NCBI RefSeq assembly: GCF_902809845.1
Contig: NZ_CADDWI010000013.1
Span: 806,001 to 870,000, forward strand
Origin: Chelativorans sp. Marseille-P2723
GTDB lineage: Bacteria; Pseudomonadota; Alphaproteobacteria; Rhizobiales; Rhizobiaceae
DNA length: 64,000 nt
Direction: 5' to 3'
Part shown: in pieces, positions 48,079-56,887 of the stretch
How positions within the stretch are numbered: position 1 is the stretch's first letter
How the letters are laid out: every line of letters begins with the position of its first letter
The notes under the pieces: generated by a model
The model's database searches: none
Seen by the model: the letters and a program-made list of their open reading frames with translations, nothing else
What the model was told of the DNA's origin: nothing
Program-made: the position numbers and the translations under genes

Positions 48079-49304
48079 GCTTCCGACGTGATTTCAGCGA
48101 GTTGAAAGAAATCGGCGTCGACCCTGCCGGCGGCTGGTCGCGCCAGGCGTTCTCGGCTGCGGATATCGCGGCCCATGAATGGTTGTTGGCCAAAGGCCGT
48201 GATGCTGGACTTTCTGCTCGTTACGATTTCTTCGGAAACGTGATCTTGCGGCTGGAAGGTGAGGGAAGGGCGGTGCTGATCGGCTCGCATCTGGACACGG
48301 TGCAGAACGGCGGCGCCTTTGACGGGGCAATCGGCGTGCTGGCTGGGCTGGAGGTTGCGCGCAGGTTGAAGGCAGAAAACTCGCCGGGGCTGCCCGTCGA
48401 GGTGATTGCGTTCCGCGACGAGGAGGGGCGTTTTGGCCCCTTCACAGGCAGTCGGGCAATGGCCGGACTGCATGACGAGCAGACTCTAGCCAAAGCGCGA
48501 GGGGCAGACGGCGTTTTGCTCGCCGACGTGATGGCTGCCGCCGGCTTTGCCCCCGCTAACGCGCCGCGCGAATGGGACGACGTCGCCGCTTGGCTGGAGT
48601 TGCACATCGAACAAGGTCCGGTTCTGGAAGCTGCGGGGATCGGGCTTGGCATTGTGACGTCGATTGCGGGCCAGGAGCGGCTGTCCTTGCGCTTTACAGG
48701 CCGAGCCGATCATGCAGGGACGGCGCCGATGGATTTGCGGCGCGATGCCTTTGCCGGGGCCGCGCGCTTTGCCGTAGAATTTCGCGAACTCATCCGTAGC
48801 TCGACCGACCCCGCCCTACGTGGCACGATCGGGGTCATAAAGCTTCTGCCCAATCAGGGCAACGTGGTCCCTGAGCAGGTTACGCTCGGGCTGGAAATCC
48901 GTTCAACGCACGCCGAAACCTTATCCTTTATGCGCGAGCGCATAGAGGAAACGGCCAAGAAGCTCGCCTTGGATGAGGGCCTCGAACTGAGAATCCGGAG
49001 ACTCTATTCCGATGGACCGGTGCCAATGGCCCCGGCGCTTCAGAAAGTGTTGGCGGATGCGGCGGCCGATCTGGGCCATCAGGCGATGTTCCTCCCCTCG
49101 GGGGCCAACCACGATACCGGCATAATTGGCCGCATTGTTCCCGCGGCCATGCTCTTTGTTCCTTCCGTTGATGGACGCAGTCACTGTCCGGAAGAGCAGA
49201 CGGAACTGGAGCAGATCGAAAACGCGATAGATGTGCTGCACCGCGCCGTCGCCACCCTGCGCAGCAGCCACCCGCCGGGCCTAGAACGGGCTGAGGTGCA
49301 ATGA
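48075..49304 (+). CDS. M20-family N-carbamoyl amino acid hydrolase / allantoate amidohydrolase
   Basis: The 409-residue zinc enzyme has GSHLDTVQNGGAFDGAIGVL (His82, Asp93), FRDEEGRFG (Glu116/117), WLELHIEQGPVLE and ADHAGTAPMDLRRDA, the block of ureido-acid hydrolases, with FLPSGANHDTGII near the end. It hydrolyses an N-carbamoyl acid to the amino acid, CO2 and NH3. With the preceding hydantoinase it forms a complete ureide-opening pair. Start and stop both overlap neighbours by four bases. Confidence 0.92.
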   Translation: MSFRRDFSELKEIGVDPAGGWSRQAFSAADIAAHEWLLAKGRDAGLSARYDFFGNVILRLEGEGRAVLIGSHLDTVQNGGAFDGAIGVLAGLEVARRLKAENSPGLPVEVIAFRDEEGRFGPFTGSRAMAGLHDEQTLAKARGADGVLLADVMAAAGFAPANAPREWDDVAAWLELHIEQGPVLEAAGIGLGIVTSIAGQERLSLRFTGRADHAGTAPMDLRRDAFAGAARFAVEFRELIRSSTDPALRGTIGVIKLLPNQGNVVPEQVTLGLEIRSTHAETLSFMRERIEETAKKLALDEGLELRIRRLYSDGPVPMAPALQKVLADAAADLGHQAMFLPSGANHDTGIIGRIVPAAMLFVPSVDGRSHCPEEQTELEQIENAIDVLHRAVATLRSSHPPGLERAEVQ

Positions 49305-50998
49305 TTCAGACTCCCGACAGCCAAACTCTCAATGCTTTCCAGACTGGTGCGCAATCGCCGCTATGGCGCCCGGGAGAACCTGCCGAGATCCCGCTGCCCA
49401 AAGGGAACCTCGCTCAAAGCTTGCTCCGGTCAGCCGAAAACTGGCCTGAAAGTCCCGCCATGCATTATTATGGCGCGAGCTATGATTATGCGGCGCTTTT
49501 GGCCGATGTGGAAGCGTTGGCCGGATGGTTTGCAGCCAATGGGTTGCGCCCAGGCGACCGGGTGATGCTGGATCTGCAAAACTCGCCTCAGTTTGTGATC
49601 GCTTTTTACGCTACTCTGCGGGCGAATGGGGTGGTTGTCCCGGTTAATCCGATGAACACCACTGCGGAAGTGGGATACTTCGCAAAGGACAGCGGCGCTC
49701 GCTTCGCTGTCGTGGGGGAAGAGCTGCTTGAGCGTTTTGTGCCCTATATGGGCACCTATTTCGACCAGGTGGTGCGGGTGCGCTATTCCGATATGGCTCC
49801 CGAAGATGCCTGCGGCCTTCCGGAAATGATGCGGGGGGCTCCGCCCGCAGCGGTTGAGGGCGCCATAGACCTGGCTGAGATCCTGGCCGAGAGGCTGCCG
49901 CCCCCGCCTTTGGTGACGGGCGAGTCGGACCTGGCGATCCTTCCCTATAGTTCCGGGACTACCGGGAAGCCAAAGGCGTGCATGCACACCCATGGCGGCG
50001 CATTGTTCGTAACCGCGGCCCAGGTGCGTTGGTACCGCCTGGACCGACATTCGGTCATGACCAGTTTCATGCCCTTGTTTCATGTGGCTGGAATGATGGC
50101 ATCCATGGCCTCGGCCATCTATTGCGGCGCGTCACTGATCTTGATGACGCGATGGGAAGCCGAAGCCATTCCGGCCCTTTTCCGTCAGTTGCGCCCGACC
50201 TGGTGGTCTGCTGCTCCGACCATGGTGGTCGATGTGCTGGCCGCAAAGGGTTTTACAGATGATTGCTTCAGCAGCCTGAAGGTGATGACCGGAGGCGGTG
50301 CCTCCATGCCGGCAGCCGTTGTCGCACGGCTGAAAGAGCGATGGGGCCTGAAGTTCTGTGAAGGATACGGCCTGACGGAAACCATCTCCGCCACGCATCT
50401 TAACTCGCTCGAGAAGCCCAAACCGCAATGCCTGGGACTGCCGATCTACAATACGCATTCCATGGTAGTCGATCCGCAGACGCTCGACCCGTTGCCTCAG
50501 GGACAGGTCGGCGAGATCCTGATCTCCGGCCCGCAGATCATGCAAGGCTACTGGAATCGTGCTGAGGACACGGCGGAAGCCCTGATTGAAAAGGACGGCC
50601 GCAAATGGCTGCGTACGGGCGACCTGGGCTATGTGGATGAGGACGGCTGCTATTTCATCGTCGATCGTTTAAAGCGGATGATCAACACGGCCGGCTATAA
50701 CGTCTGGCCCGCCGAATGTGAAATGCTGCTTTACAGCCATCCGGCCGTGGCCGAGTGTGCGGTGATTGCAGCACCCGATCCACGCCGCGGTGAGCAGGTA
50801 CGGGCAATCATCGTTCTTCATCCCGAGTATCGCGGGAAGGTGACGGCGGAAGATATCATCACATTTTCGCGCACAAAGATGGCTGCCTACAAGGTTCCCC
50901 GCCAGGTCGAGTTCCGCGAGACGCTGCCACGTTCGGCTACGCGAAAGATCGACTGGCGGGCATTGCAGGCAGAGGCTTGGGGCGAGGAAAAGCCATAG
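49301..50998 (+). CDS. Acyl-CoA synthetase (AMP-forming ligase)
   Basis: The 565-residue ANL-family ligase has the P-loop YSSGTTGKPKACMHTHG (from 216), GYGLTETISATHLNS, the adenylate motif WLRTGDLGYVDEDG with DRLKRMINTAGYNVWPAE, and the C-terminal lysine in LPRSATRKIDWRAL. It activates a carboxylate to its CoA thioester and so supplies the entry step for the two acyl-CoA dehydrogenases. The ATG overlaps the upstream stop. The acyl group cannot be told from sequence. Confidence 0.95.
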   Translation: MIQTPDSQTLNAFQTGAQSPLWRPGEPAEIPLPKGNLAQSLLRSAENWPESPAMHYYGASYDYAALLADVEALAGWFAANGLRPGDRVMLDLQNSPQFVIAFYATLRANGVVVPVNPMNTTAEVGYFAKDSGARFAVVGEELLERFVPYMGTYFDQVVRVRYSDMAPEDACGLPEMMRGAPPAAVEGAIDLAEILAERLPPPPLVTGESDLAILPYSSGTTGKPKACMHTHGGALFVTAAQVRWYRLDRHSVMTSFMPLFHVAGMMASMASAIYCGASLILMTRWEAEAIPALFRQLRPTWWSAAPTMVVDVLAAKGFTDDCFSSLKVMTGGGASMPAAVVARLKERWGLKFCEGYGLTETISATHLNSLEKPKPQCLGLPIYNTHSMVVDPQTLDPLPQGQVGEILISGPQIMQGYWNRAEDTAEALIEKDGRKWLRTGDLGYVDEDGCYFIVDRLKRMINTAGYNVWPAECEMLLYSHPAVAECAVIAAPDPRRGEQVRAIIVLHPEYRGKVTAEDIITFSRTKMAAYKVPRQVEFRETLPRSATRKIDWRALQAEAWGEEKP

Positions 50999-51047
50999 TA
51001 CGGACAGAAATATGCGCTGTGTATGACAGGTAAGGCGGGGAAGGGTC

Positions 51048-51506
51048 ATGACGAGGCAGGTTTGGTATGAGGATTTTATTCCGGGCACGGTGCTGACCAG
51101 TGCCGCCCGCCGGATCGAACTTTCAGATATCGAGACCTATGCGCGTCTGACCGGCGAGAACCATCCCGTCCATATGGAGGATGATTTCGCGCGGCAGGCG
51201 GGTTTCGCCGGCCGCATCACCCATGGTTTGTTCAACCTGGCGCTCATCGAGGGATTGAAGGCGGAGCTGGGATATTTCGATCGCTCAGTGACCGCTTCTT
51301 TGGGATGGACCGACGTCCGATTTTCGGCACCACTTTATCCCGGTGAATACGTCCATCTTCGACTTGAACTCATCAGCCGCCGCCCGACGAAAAAGCCGGG
51401 CAGGGGTCTTGCCACGGAACGTGGTTTCCTGATGAAGGCCGATGGTACCGAAGTCGTGCGCGGGGACCATCTTGTGCTCATCCTCAACCGTCCGGAGGAG
51501 ATATGA
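51048..51506 (+). CDS. MaoC-like dehydratase (single hot-dog)
   Basis: The 152-residue protein has the R-hydratase motif in TGENHPVHMEDDFARQAGFA followed by GRITHGLFN, and the ending VVRGDHLVLIL. It is a second hydratase of the operon besides the crotonase. GGGGAAGGG precedes the ATG after a 49-base gap, the only notable gap in the later part of the operon. It overlaps dppB by four bases. Confidence 0.9.
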   Translation: MTRQVWYEDFIPGTVLTSAARRIELSDIETYARLTGENHPVHMEDDFARQAGFAGRITHGLFNLALIEGLKAELGYFDRSVTASLGWTDVRFSAPLYPGEYVHLRLELISRRPTKKPGRGLATERGFLMKADGTEVVRGDHLVLILNRPEEI

Positions 51507-52510
51507 GTCGTATCGGCATTCGCCTGTTGTCGACCATCCCGACCTTGTTCGGTGTTATCCTCGTCACCTTCCTGCTGACAAGGGTTCTGCCGGGCGACCC
51601 GGCAGTATTCTTTGCTTCAAACCCGTCAATGACGCAGGCCGATATCGAGGCGGTGCGCACCAGCCTCGGGCTGGACCGCCCATTGATCGTGCAATTCTGG
51701 CTCTATCTCAAGGCGCTTCTGCATGGCGACCTGGGCAACTCGCTTTCTACCGGGCAGAAGGTGACGACCGAATTTGCCAACCGTCTGCCTGCTTCAGCCG
51801 AACTGACGATCTTCGCCTTTGTCATCGCGACCGCCGTTGCGCTTCCGCTTGGCGTCATTGCAGCGCTGCGGCGCGGATCGTTCATCGACCACTTGTCGCG
51901 GTTAATTGCGACGCTTGGGGTTTCGATGCCGACTTTCGTGACCGGGCTGCTGCTGATATTCTTCTTCTATTTCCTGATTGGCTGGGCTCCGGAGCCTATC
52001 GGCCGTCTGGACCCCTTCATGTTCGAGCCTGAGAGGGTCACGGGCCTTTATACCGTGGACGCGTTGCTTGCCGGCGATCTGGAACTGTTTTGGGCAGCGC
52101 TGAAACAGATGGTATTGCCGGCGGTGACGATGGCGCTTTTCGCGCTCGCGCCGCTCACAAGGATGGCCCGCGCGTCCATGCTTGAAACCCTGGGCTCAGA
52201 GTTCATCCGTACGGCCCGCGCCGCGGGCCTCTCCCGGCGCAAGATTATTGTCACCTACGCCTTCCGCAATGCGATGCTGCCCGTTGTCACCACGATGGGA
52301 ATGACCTTCTCCTACATGCTCGGCGCAAATGTTCTGGTGGAGCGGGTGTTTTCCTGGCCTGGGGTGGGAGCCTTCGCGATCGACAGCATCATCAATCTCG
52401 ATTACGCACCTTTGCAGGGTTTCATGCTGGTGATGGCGGGAATTTTCATCCTGGTGAACCTGACGACCGACATCCTGATCACTCTCATCGATCCGAGGTC
52501 AAGCCTGTGA
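51503..52510 (+). CDS. dppB: ABC transporter permease (DppB type)
   Basis: The 335-residue inner-membrane protein has about six helices, the N-terminal LSTIPTLFGVILVTFLLTRV and LPGDPA of the DppB family, and the coupling-helix region FIRTARAAGLSRRKIIVTYA. It forms half of the channel with DppC. The four Dpp genes form the end of the catabolic operon and lack a binding protein here; that at 30869 is the likely partner. Confidence 0.95.
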   Translation: MSRIGIRLLSTIPTLFGVILVTFLLTRVLPGDPAVFFASNPSMTQADIEAVRTSLGLDRPLIVQFWLYLKALLHGDLGNSLSTGQKVTTEFANRLPASAELTIFAFVIATAVALPLGVIAALRRGSFIDHLSRLIATLGVSMPTFVTGLLLIFFFYFLIGWAPEPIGRLDPFMFEPERVTGLYTVDALLAGDLELFWAALKQMVLPAVTMALFALAPLTRMARASMLETLGSEFIRTARAAGLSRRKIIVTYAFRNAMLPVVTTMGMTFSYMLGANVLVERVFSWPGVGAFAIDSIINLDYAPLQGFMLVMAGIFILVNLTTDILITLIDPRSSL

Positions 52511-53364
52511 GTTCCGCAATTAAGGAGCGGTTTGAGTCGATCCGCTATACGGTTGCAAGCAATCCACTGAACCTGCTGGCCTTCGGCCTGTTCACGCTCA
52601 TCGTTCTGGTGGCGGTCTTCGCGCCCTCGCTGGTGCCTCATGATCCGCTCAAGACGAATTCGCAATTTGCGCTGCAAGGTCCGTCGGCCACTTTCTGGTT
52701 CGGGACTGACCAGTTGGGTCGCGACATCTTCTCCCGCGTCATGGTTGCGACACGGCTTGATCTGCTCATCGCCTTTGGCGCGGTGATCCTGTCATGTGTG
52801 GTCGGCTCCCTGATCGGCGCGATGATCGGCTATTGGGGCGGGTTCTGGGACGGGGCCGTGTCACGCATGGTCGACGTGCTGATGGCTTTTCCTCTTTTCG
52901 TTCTGGCCATGGCCATGGTCGCTGCACTGGGGAACACGGTAGCCAATGTCGTCTATGCGACTGCCGTGGTGAACCTGCCATTCTACATCCGCCTGGCGCG
53001 GAGCGAGATGCGGGTGCGGCGGGGGCTTGGCTATGTCGAGGCGGCACGGGTAGGCGGCTCGGGTGATTGGCGGATTCTAACTCGCTTCCTTCTTCCCAAT
53101 ATGGCAGCGCCGTTGGTCATTCAGGCGTCGGTGAACCTTGGATGGGCGGTATTGAACGCTGCCGGCTTGTCGTTTCTGGGCCTTGGCGTGCGGCCGCCTA
53201 CGCCGGAATGGGGCATCATGGTAGCCGACGGCGCCCGCTATATCGCTTCCGGTCAATGGTGGATCGCAGCCTTCCCGGGGCTGGCGCTGATGCTTACCGT
53301 TTTTGTCTTCAATCTGATGGGAGATGCCTTGCGCGACATCCTGGACCCGAGGATGAGGACATGA
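52507..53364 (+). CDS. dppC: ABC transporter permease (DppC type)
   Basis: The 285-residue protein starts at GTG 52507 in a 4-base overlap. Family features are an N-terminal helix, HDPLKTNSQFALQGPSATFW and FGTDQLGRDIFSRVMVATRL. The coupling loop EAARVGGSGDWRILTRFLLP and the final GDALRDILDPRMR follow. It pairs with DppB. Confidence 0.95.
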   Translation: MSSAIKERFESIRYTVASNPLNLLAFGLFTLIVLVAVFAPSLVPHDPLKTNSQFALQGPSATFWFGTDQLGRDIFSRVMVATRLDLLIAFGAVILSCVVGSLIGAMIGYWGGFWDGAVSRMVDVLMAFPLFVLAMAMVAALGNTVANVVYATAVVNLPFYIRLARSEMRVRRGLGYVEAARVGGSGDWRILTRFLLPNMAAPLVIQASVNLGWAVLNAAGLSFLGLGVRPPTPEWGIMVADGARYIASGQWWIAAFPGLALMLTVFVFNLMGDALRDILDPRMRT

Positions 53365-54377
53365 ACGAACCTTTATTGTCGGTACGTAACCTGACGGTGG
53401 ATTTTGCCACACGCCGTGGCACGGTTCACGTGCTGGACGATGTGTCGTTCGACGTGGGCGCGGGCGAGATTGTCGGCATTATTGGCGAATCGGGGTCCGG
53501 AAAATCAGTCACCGCATATTCGATAATGGGCATTCTCGATCATGCGGCGCGGATTTGTTCCGGCGAAATCATGTTCGAAGGACGGGACGTGCTGAAAATG
53601 CACCGCCGCGAGCGTGACGGTTGGCGAGGTCGGGAGGCCTCGATCATATTCCAGAACCCGCGCACTGCGTTGAACCCGATCCGCGCCGTGGGGGACCAGA
53701 TAGCCGATGTCATCGCCCGGCATACGCCCGCTCCGGCAGCAGAAATTCGCGAACGCACCATCGCCTCGCTGCGCCAGGTACGCATTCCCGATCCTGAGCG
53801 CCGTTTGCGTGCCTATCCGTTTGAGCTTTCGGGCGGCCTGTGCCAGAGGATCGGCATCGCCATGGCGCTTGCCTGCAAGCCGAAGCTGTTGATTGCGGAT
53901 GAGCCGACGACTGGGCTGGACGTAACCACGCAGGCCGTGATCATGGACTTGATCCAGGGGCTGGTCCGCGAGAAGGGCATCTCAGTGGCGCTGATCACCC
54001 ATGACATCGCGCTCGCCTCGGAATATTGCGACCGCCTGATCATCATGCATGCAGGCCATGTGGTTGAGGTGGCGCCCACCGCCGAAATTATCGCGAACCC
54101 GCGTCATCCCTATACGGAAAAGCTTCTGCGTTCGGTTCCCTCGCTGGTCGACAGTATAGATGAATTGCAGGCTATCGACGGGTCACTTCCCGACCTGCGC
54201 CGCCGGGACCTCCCTCCTTGCCGCTTTGCAGAACGCTGCTCCCGCCGCCTGGCGGAGTGCGATGCAGGTCGGTTGACGCTGGAGCTTGCCCTGGCGGCAC
54301 CGCAGCCCTGCACCTTGCGGAAAGGAACTGGGCCGCTTTCAACCCCTCATCTTATTGCATGCAAGAACCCGCTATGA
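53361..54377 (+). CDS. dppD: ABC transporter ATP-binding protein (DppD type)
   Basis: The 338-residue ATPase has Walker A GESGSGKS (42-49), a signature region ELSGGLCQRIGIAMALA, Walker B LLIADEPTTGLDVTTQ and the H-loop LITHDIALA. The C-terminal oligopeptide-type region has a cysteine pattern (PPCRFAERCSRRLAECDAG) that in relatives can bind an Fe-S cluster. It starts at the ATG overlapping the dppC stop. Confidence 0.95.
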   Translation: MNEPLLSVRNLTVDFATRRGTVHVLDDVSFDVGAGEIVGIIGESGSGKSVTAYSIMGILDHAARICSGEIMFEGRDVLKMHRRERDGWRGREASIIFQNPRTALNPIRAVGDQIADVIARHTPAPAAEIRERTIASLRQVRIPDPERRLRAYPFELSGGLCQRIGIAMALACKPKLLIADEPTTGLDVTTQAVIMDLIQGLVREKGISVALITHDIALASEYCDRLIIMHAGHVVEVAPTAEIIANPRHPYTEKLLRSVPSLVDSIDELQAIDGSLPDLRRRDLPPCRFAERCSRRLAECDAGRLTLELALAAPQPCTLRKGTGPLSTPHLIACKNPL

Positions 54378-55351
54378 GCACCTTGTTCGAAGCCCATGGG
54401 CTCAAAATGTACTATCCACTGCCGCAAAAGTCGGCGATTGCTCCACCGTTGAAGCTCCATGCGGTGGATGGTGTGGATCTTCGAATTTCGCCCGGAGAAG
54501 CGGTAGGACTGGTGGGTGAATCAGGCTGCGGCAAGTCCACCCTTTCGCGTCTGATCGCAAGACTCGTTGATCCAACGGAGGGGGAGATTTTTCTGGAAGG
54601 CCGGGAGATAACGAAGATCAGGGCATCCGAATTTTCCCGCTCACAAGACCGCCGCACGATCCAGATGGTGTTTCAGGATCCATCCGAAAGCCTGAACCCC
54701 CGCCTTTCCGTTTTTGACCTGATCGCAGACCCGGTACGAGTACTGATACGGCCTTCCAGAGCGGAGCTGCGCAGCCGTGTCGAGGAAGCAGCCACGGCAG
54801 TGAATCTGCCCCTCGCCCTGCTCGACCGTTTCCCGCACCAGCTATCGGGTGGGCAGAAGGCGAGGGTTGGGATTGCTCGCGCCATAGCCGTTGAGCCGCG
54901 TCTTCTGGTTCTTGATGAGCCGACCTCGGCACTGGACGTTTCAGTGCAGGCGACGGTTCTGCAATTGCTCGATCGCTTGCGACGCGAGCGGGAAATCGCG
55001 CTTCTGTTCGTCAGCCACGATCTGAACGTGGTGCGGCTGCTGTGCAGCCGGATCGTCGTCATGTATATGGGGCAGGTGGTCGAAAGCGGCCCGTCCGACG
55101 AAGTCTATGCCTCACCTGCGCATCCCTATACGCGCGCATTGCTGTCCGCGATACCTACATTGCGTCCACGCCGCGGCGAGCGTATCAAGCTGGAAGGCGA
55201 TCCGCAAAGCCCGATCGCGCCGTCCGATATGCAGTGTCGCTTCGCCGGCCGGTGCCCGGTCGAGCGCCCGGAGTGTTCGGTAACCATGCCGCTCCTGAGA
55301 ACATTGGATAATGGCCGCCTCGTGCGCTGCCATTTTGCCGAGGAGCAATAG
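54374..55351 (+). CDS. dppF: ABC transporter ATP-binding protein (DppF type)
   Basis: The 325-residue ATPase has Walker A GESGCGKS, signature QLSGGQKARVGIARAI, Walker B LLVLDEPTSALDVSVQ and the H-loop LFVSHDLNV. The C-terminus has the cysteine region CRFAGRCPVERPECSVT. It closes the 11-gene operon; the 4-base overlap with dppD couples translation. Confidence 0.95.
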   Translation: MSTLFEAHGLKMYYPLPQKSAIAPPLKLHAVDGVDLRISPGEAVGLVGESGCGKSTLSRLIARLVDPTEGEIFLEGREITKIRASEFSRSQDRRTIQMVFQDPSESLNPRLSVFDLIADPVRVLIRPSRAELRSRVEEAATAVNLPLALLDRFPHQLSGGQKARVGIARAIAVEPRLLVLDEPTSALDVSVQATVLQLLDRLRREREIALLFVSHDLNVVRLLCSRIVVMYMGQVVESGPSDEVYASPAHPYTRALLSAIPTLRPRRGERIKLEGDPQSPIAPSDMQCRFAGRCPVERPECSVTMPLLRTLDNGRLVRCHFAEEQ

Positions 55352-55405
55352 CGGCGGCGGCCATCAGTGGCTGCCTTGTGCGCAAGTGAGATTGAAGCTC
55401 GTTCT

Positions 55406-55433
55406 TTTTTCGTATTATCTAGAATACGAAAAA
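55406..55433. terminator. A+T-rich palindrome after dppF, possible bidirectional terminator
   Basis: TTTTTCGTATT (55406-55416) and AATACGAAAAA (55423-55433) are exact reverse complements with a 6-base loop. It lies 55 bases after dppF and before the toxin-antitoxin pair. T- and A-runs form the outer stem, so it could end transcripts or act as a regulator site. Confidence 0.5.
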
Positions 55434-55523
55434 GCGGTGAGCGCTACCTTCATCCCAATCTATCGCGATGACATCGCGGAGCAGCGTGTCAGCTTCCCCG
55501 GTCGAATATTAAGCCGGTGCTCT

Positions 55524-55559
55524 TGCCATATGGCATAACTTAACATACTTATTGCCATA
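55524..55559 (+). promoter_or_regulatory. Likely operator of the RES/Xre pair
   Basis: A perfect 12-base palindrome TGCCATATGGCA (55524-55535) is followed by a further half-site TTGCCATA at 55552-55559, identical to 55523-55530. The array ends 12 bases before the antitoxin start, where an Xre antitoxin would bind to repress its own operon. Confidence 0.65.
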
Positions 55560-55571
55560 AAGAGACGTGCT

Positions 55572-55979
55572 ATGCTTCATGAAATTTTGCGGACGCCGGC
55601 TGCTCCGGATATCCCTCAGATCACTTCTCACGAGGCGGAAGCGGCTGCGCGGGCGGTGATCAGGCTCTTCGAGAAGTGGAATGTGTCCGACACCGAGGCT
55701 CGCGAACTCCTTGGAGGACTCGCTGCGCGCACCTATGCCCGATGGAAGGCTGGCGAAATCGGACGCATAGACCGCGATCTGGCCACGCGCCTGTCACTGC
55801 TCATGGGCATTCATAAAGGTCTCCGCTATCTTTTTTCTGATCCCGAGAGAGGATATGCTTGGGTCAAGAAGCCCAACCGTGCATTTGGTCTACGCACCCC
55901 CGTTGAGGTAATGGCGCAAGGGGACATCTTCTCCCTTGCCCGTGTCCGCTCCTACCTTGATGCAGAGCGCGGCTGGTGA
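55572..55979 (+). CDS. Xre/MbcA/ParS-type antitoxin
   Basis: The 135-residue protein has an Xre-like helical N-terminal region (WNVSDTEARELLGGLAARTY, ARWKAGEIG) and the C-terminal toxin-binding domain (DUF2384): LSLLMGIHKGLRYLFSDPER, WVKKPNRAFGLRTPVEVMAQ and LARVRSYLDAERGW. It neutralises the RES toxin encoded next, whose GTG start overlaps its stop. It likely represses the operon through the half-sites just upstream. Confidence 0.92.
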   Translation: MLHEILRTPAAPDIPQITSHEAEAAARAVIRLFEKWNVSDTEARELLGGLAARTYARWKAGEIGRIDRDLATRLSLLMGIHKGLRYLFSDPERGYAWVKKPNRAFGLRTPVEVMAQGDIFSLARVRSYLDAERGW

Positions 55980-56668
55980 ACGATCAGTTGTCGAGCGTCC
56001 GTGTGGTCTGGCCGGATGCCTACCGGATCATCCGTTCCATTCATCCGCCCATCGACCTTTTCGAGGACATTGCAGAGCCGGAGGACTGGGAGGCATTGGC
56101 CTCGGTGGAATCGAAGACCAATCCGCGCATATGGGAGAATATCGGCAGGCTCGATCTGGTGCCGCCGCAAAGGCGCGTAAGCGGACCCGGATCGAGCTAT
56201 CTCATGGCACCCTTCGTCCATGTCAGCACCGACAGGCCAGGGCGCTTCACCGATGGCACCTATGGCGTCTACAGCGTTGGCGACAGTGAGGAAGTGGCGA
56301 TCCGTGAGGTTGCCCACCACCATGGGGTGGCTATGGCGAACAGTGATGAAGAGCCAGGATGGACCTCTCAGTTCCGCGTGCTGATCAACAGGCTCGACCT
56401 CAAACTGCATGACGCAAGGCCACATGAATGCTTGCACCACCCGGATGATTACAGCGCCTCACAAGCGCTGGGCAAGAGCCTCCGGAGCGGCGGTTCCAAT
56501 GGGGTTGTCTATCGCAGCGTGCGTTACCCTGGGGGCGAATGCGCGGCAATCTTTTGGCCTGATCTCATCGATATTCCCGTTCAGGCAGATCATTTCGACT
56601 TCCACTGGAGTGGGGAGCGGGTCGACAAGGTACGCAATTGCCGCACCAATAGGATATTCGCGCTATGA
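55976..56668 (+). CDS. RES-domain toxin (NAD+-degrading family)
   Basis: The 230-residue protein has the three residues that name the family in context: Arg in DAYRIIRS, Glu in EEVAIREVAHHHG and Ser in SGGSNGVVYRSVRYPGGECA. GRFTDGTYGVYSVGDS is also typical. RES toxins such as MbcT break down NAD+. The start is GTG 55976 in a GTGA overlap with the antitoxin, so translation is coupled. Confidence 0.93.
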   Translation: MNDQLSSVRVVWPDAYRIIRSIHPPIDLFEDIAEPEDWEALASVESKTNPRIWENIGRLDLVPPQRRVSGPGSSYLMAPFVHVSTDRPGRFTDGTYGVYSVGDSEEVAIREVAHHHGVAMANSDEEPGWTSQFRVLINRLDLKLHDARPHECLHHPDDYSASQALGKSLRSGGSNGVVYRSVRYPGGECAAIFWPDLIDIPVQADHFDFHWSGERVDKVRNCRTNRIFAL

Positions 56669-56887
56669 CGCGAGATCAGGGGCGGGCCGGAGCACAAAGG
56701 TTTAGGCTTGCAACCGCCAGTCTGGCTTGTTGTCGACGGCTCGGATGGCAACGTGACTGGAAGGTCGCTTGCAGGGTTGCTATCGGAATCTTCGTGGATC
56801 AATGTTGATGCGCGTTTCTTTTAGCCCTTGATGTGAAGCTCTAGTCGCCACCGCTCCTCGTGTGCCGCCAATTTTCAGGACAGTCAT

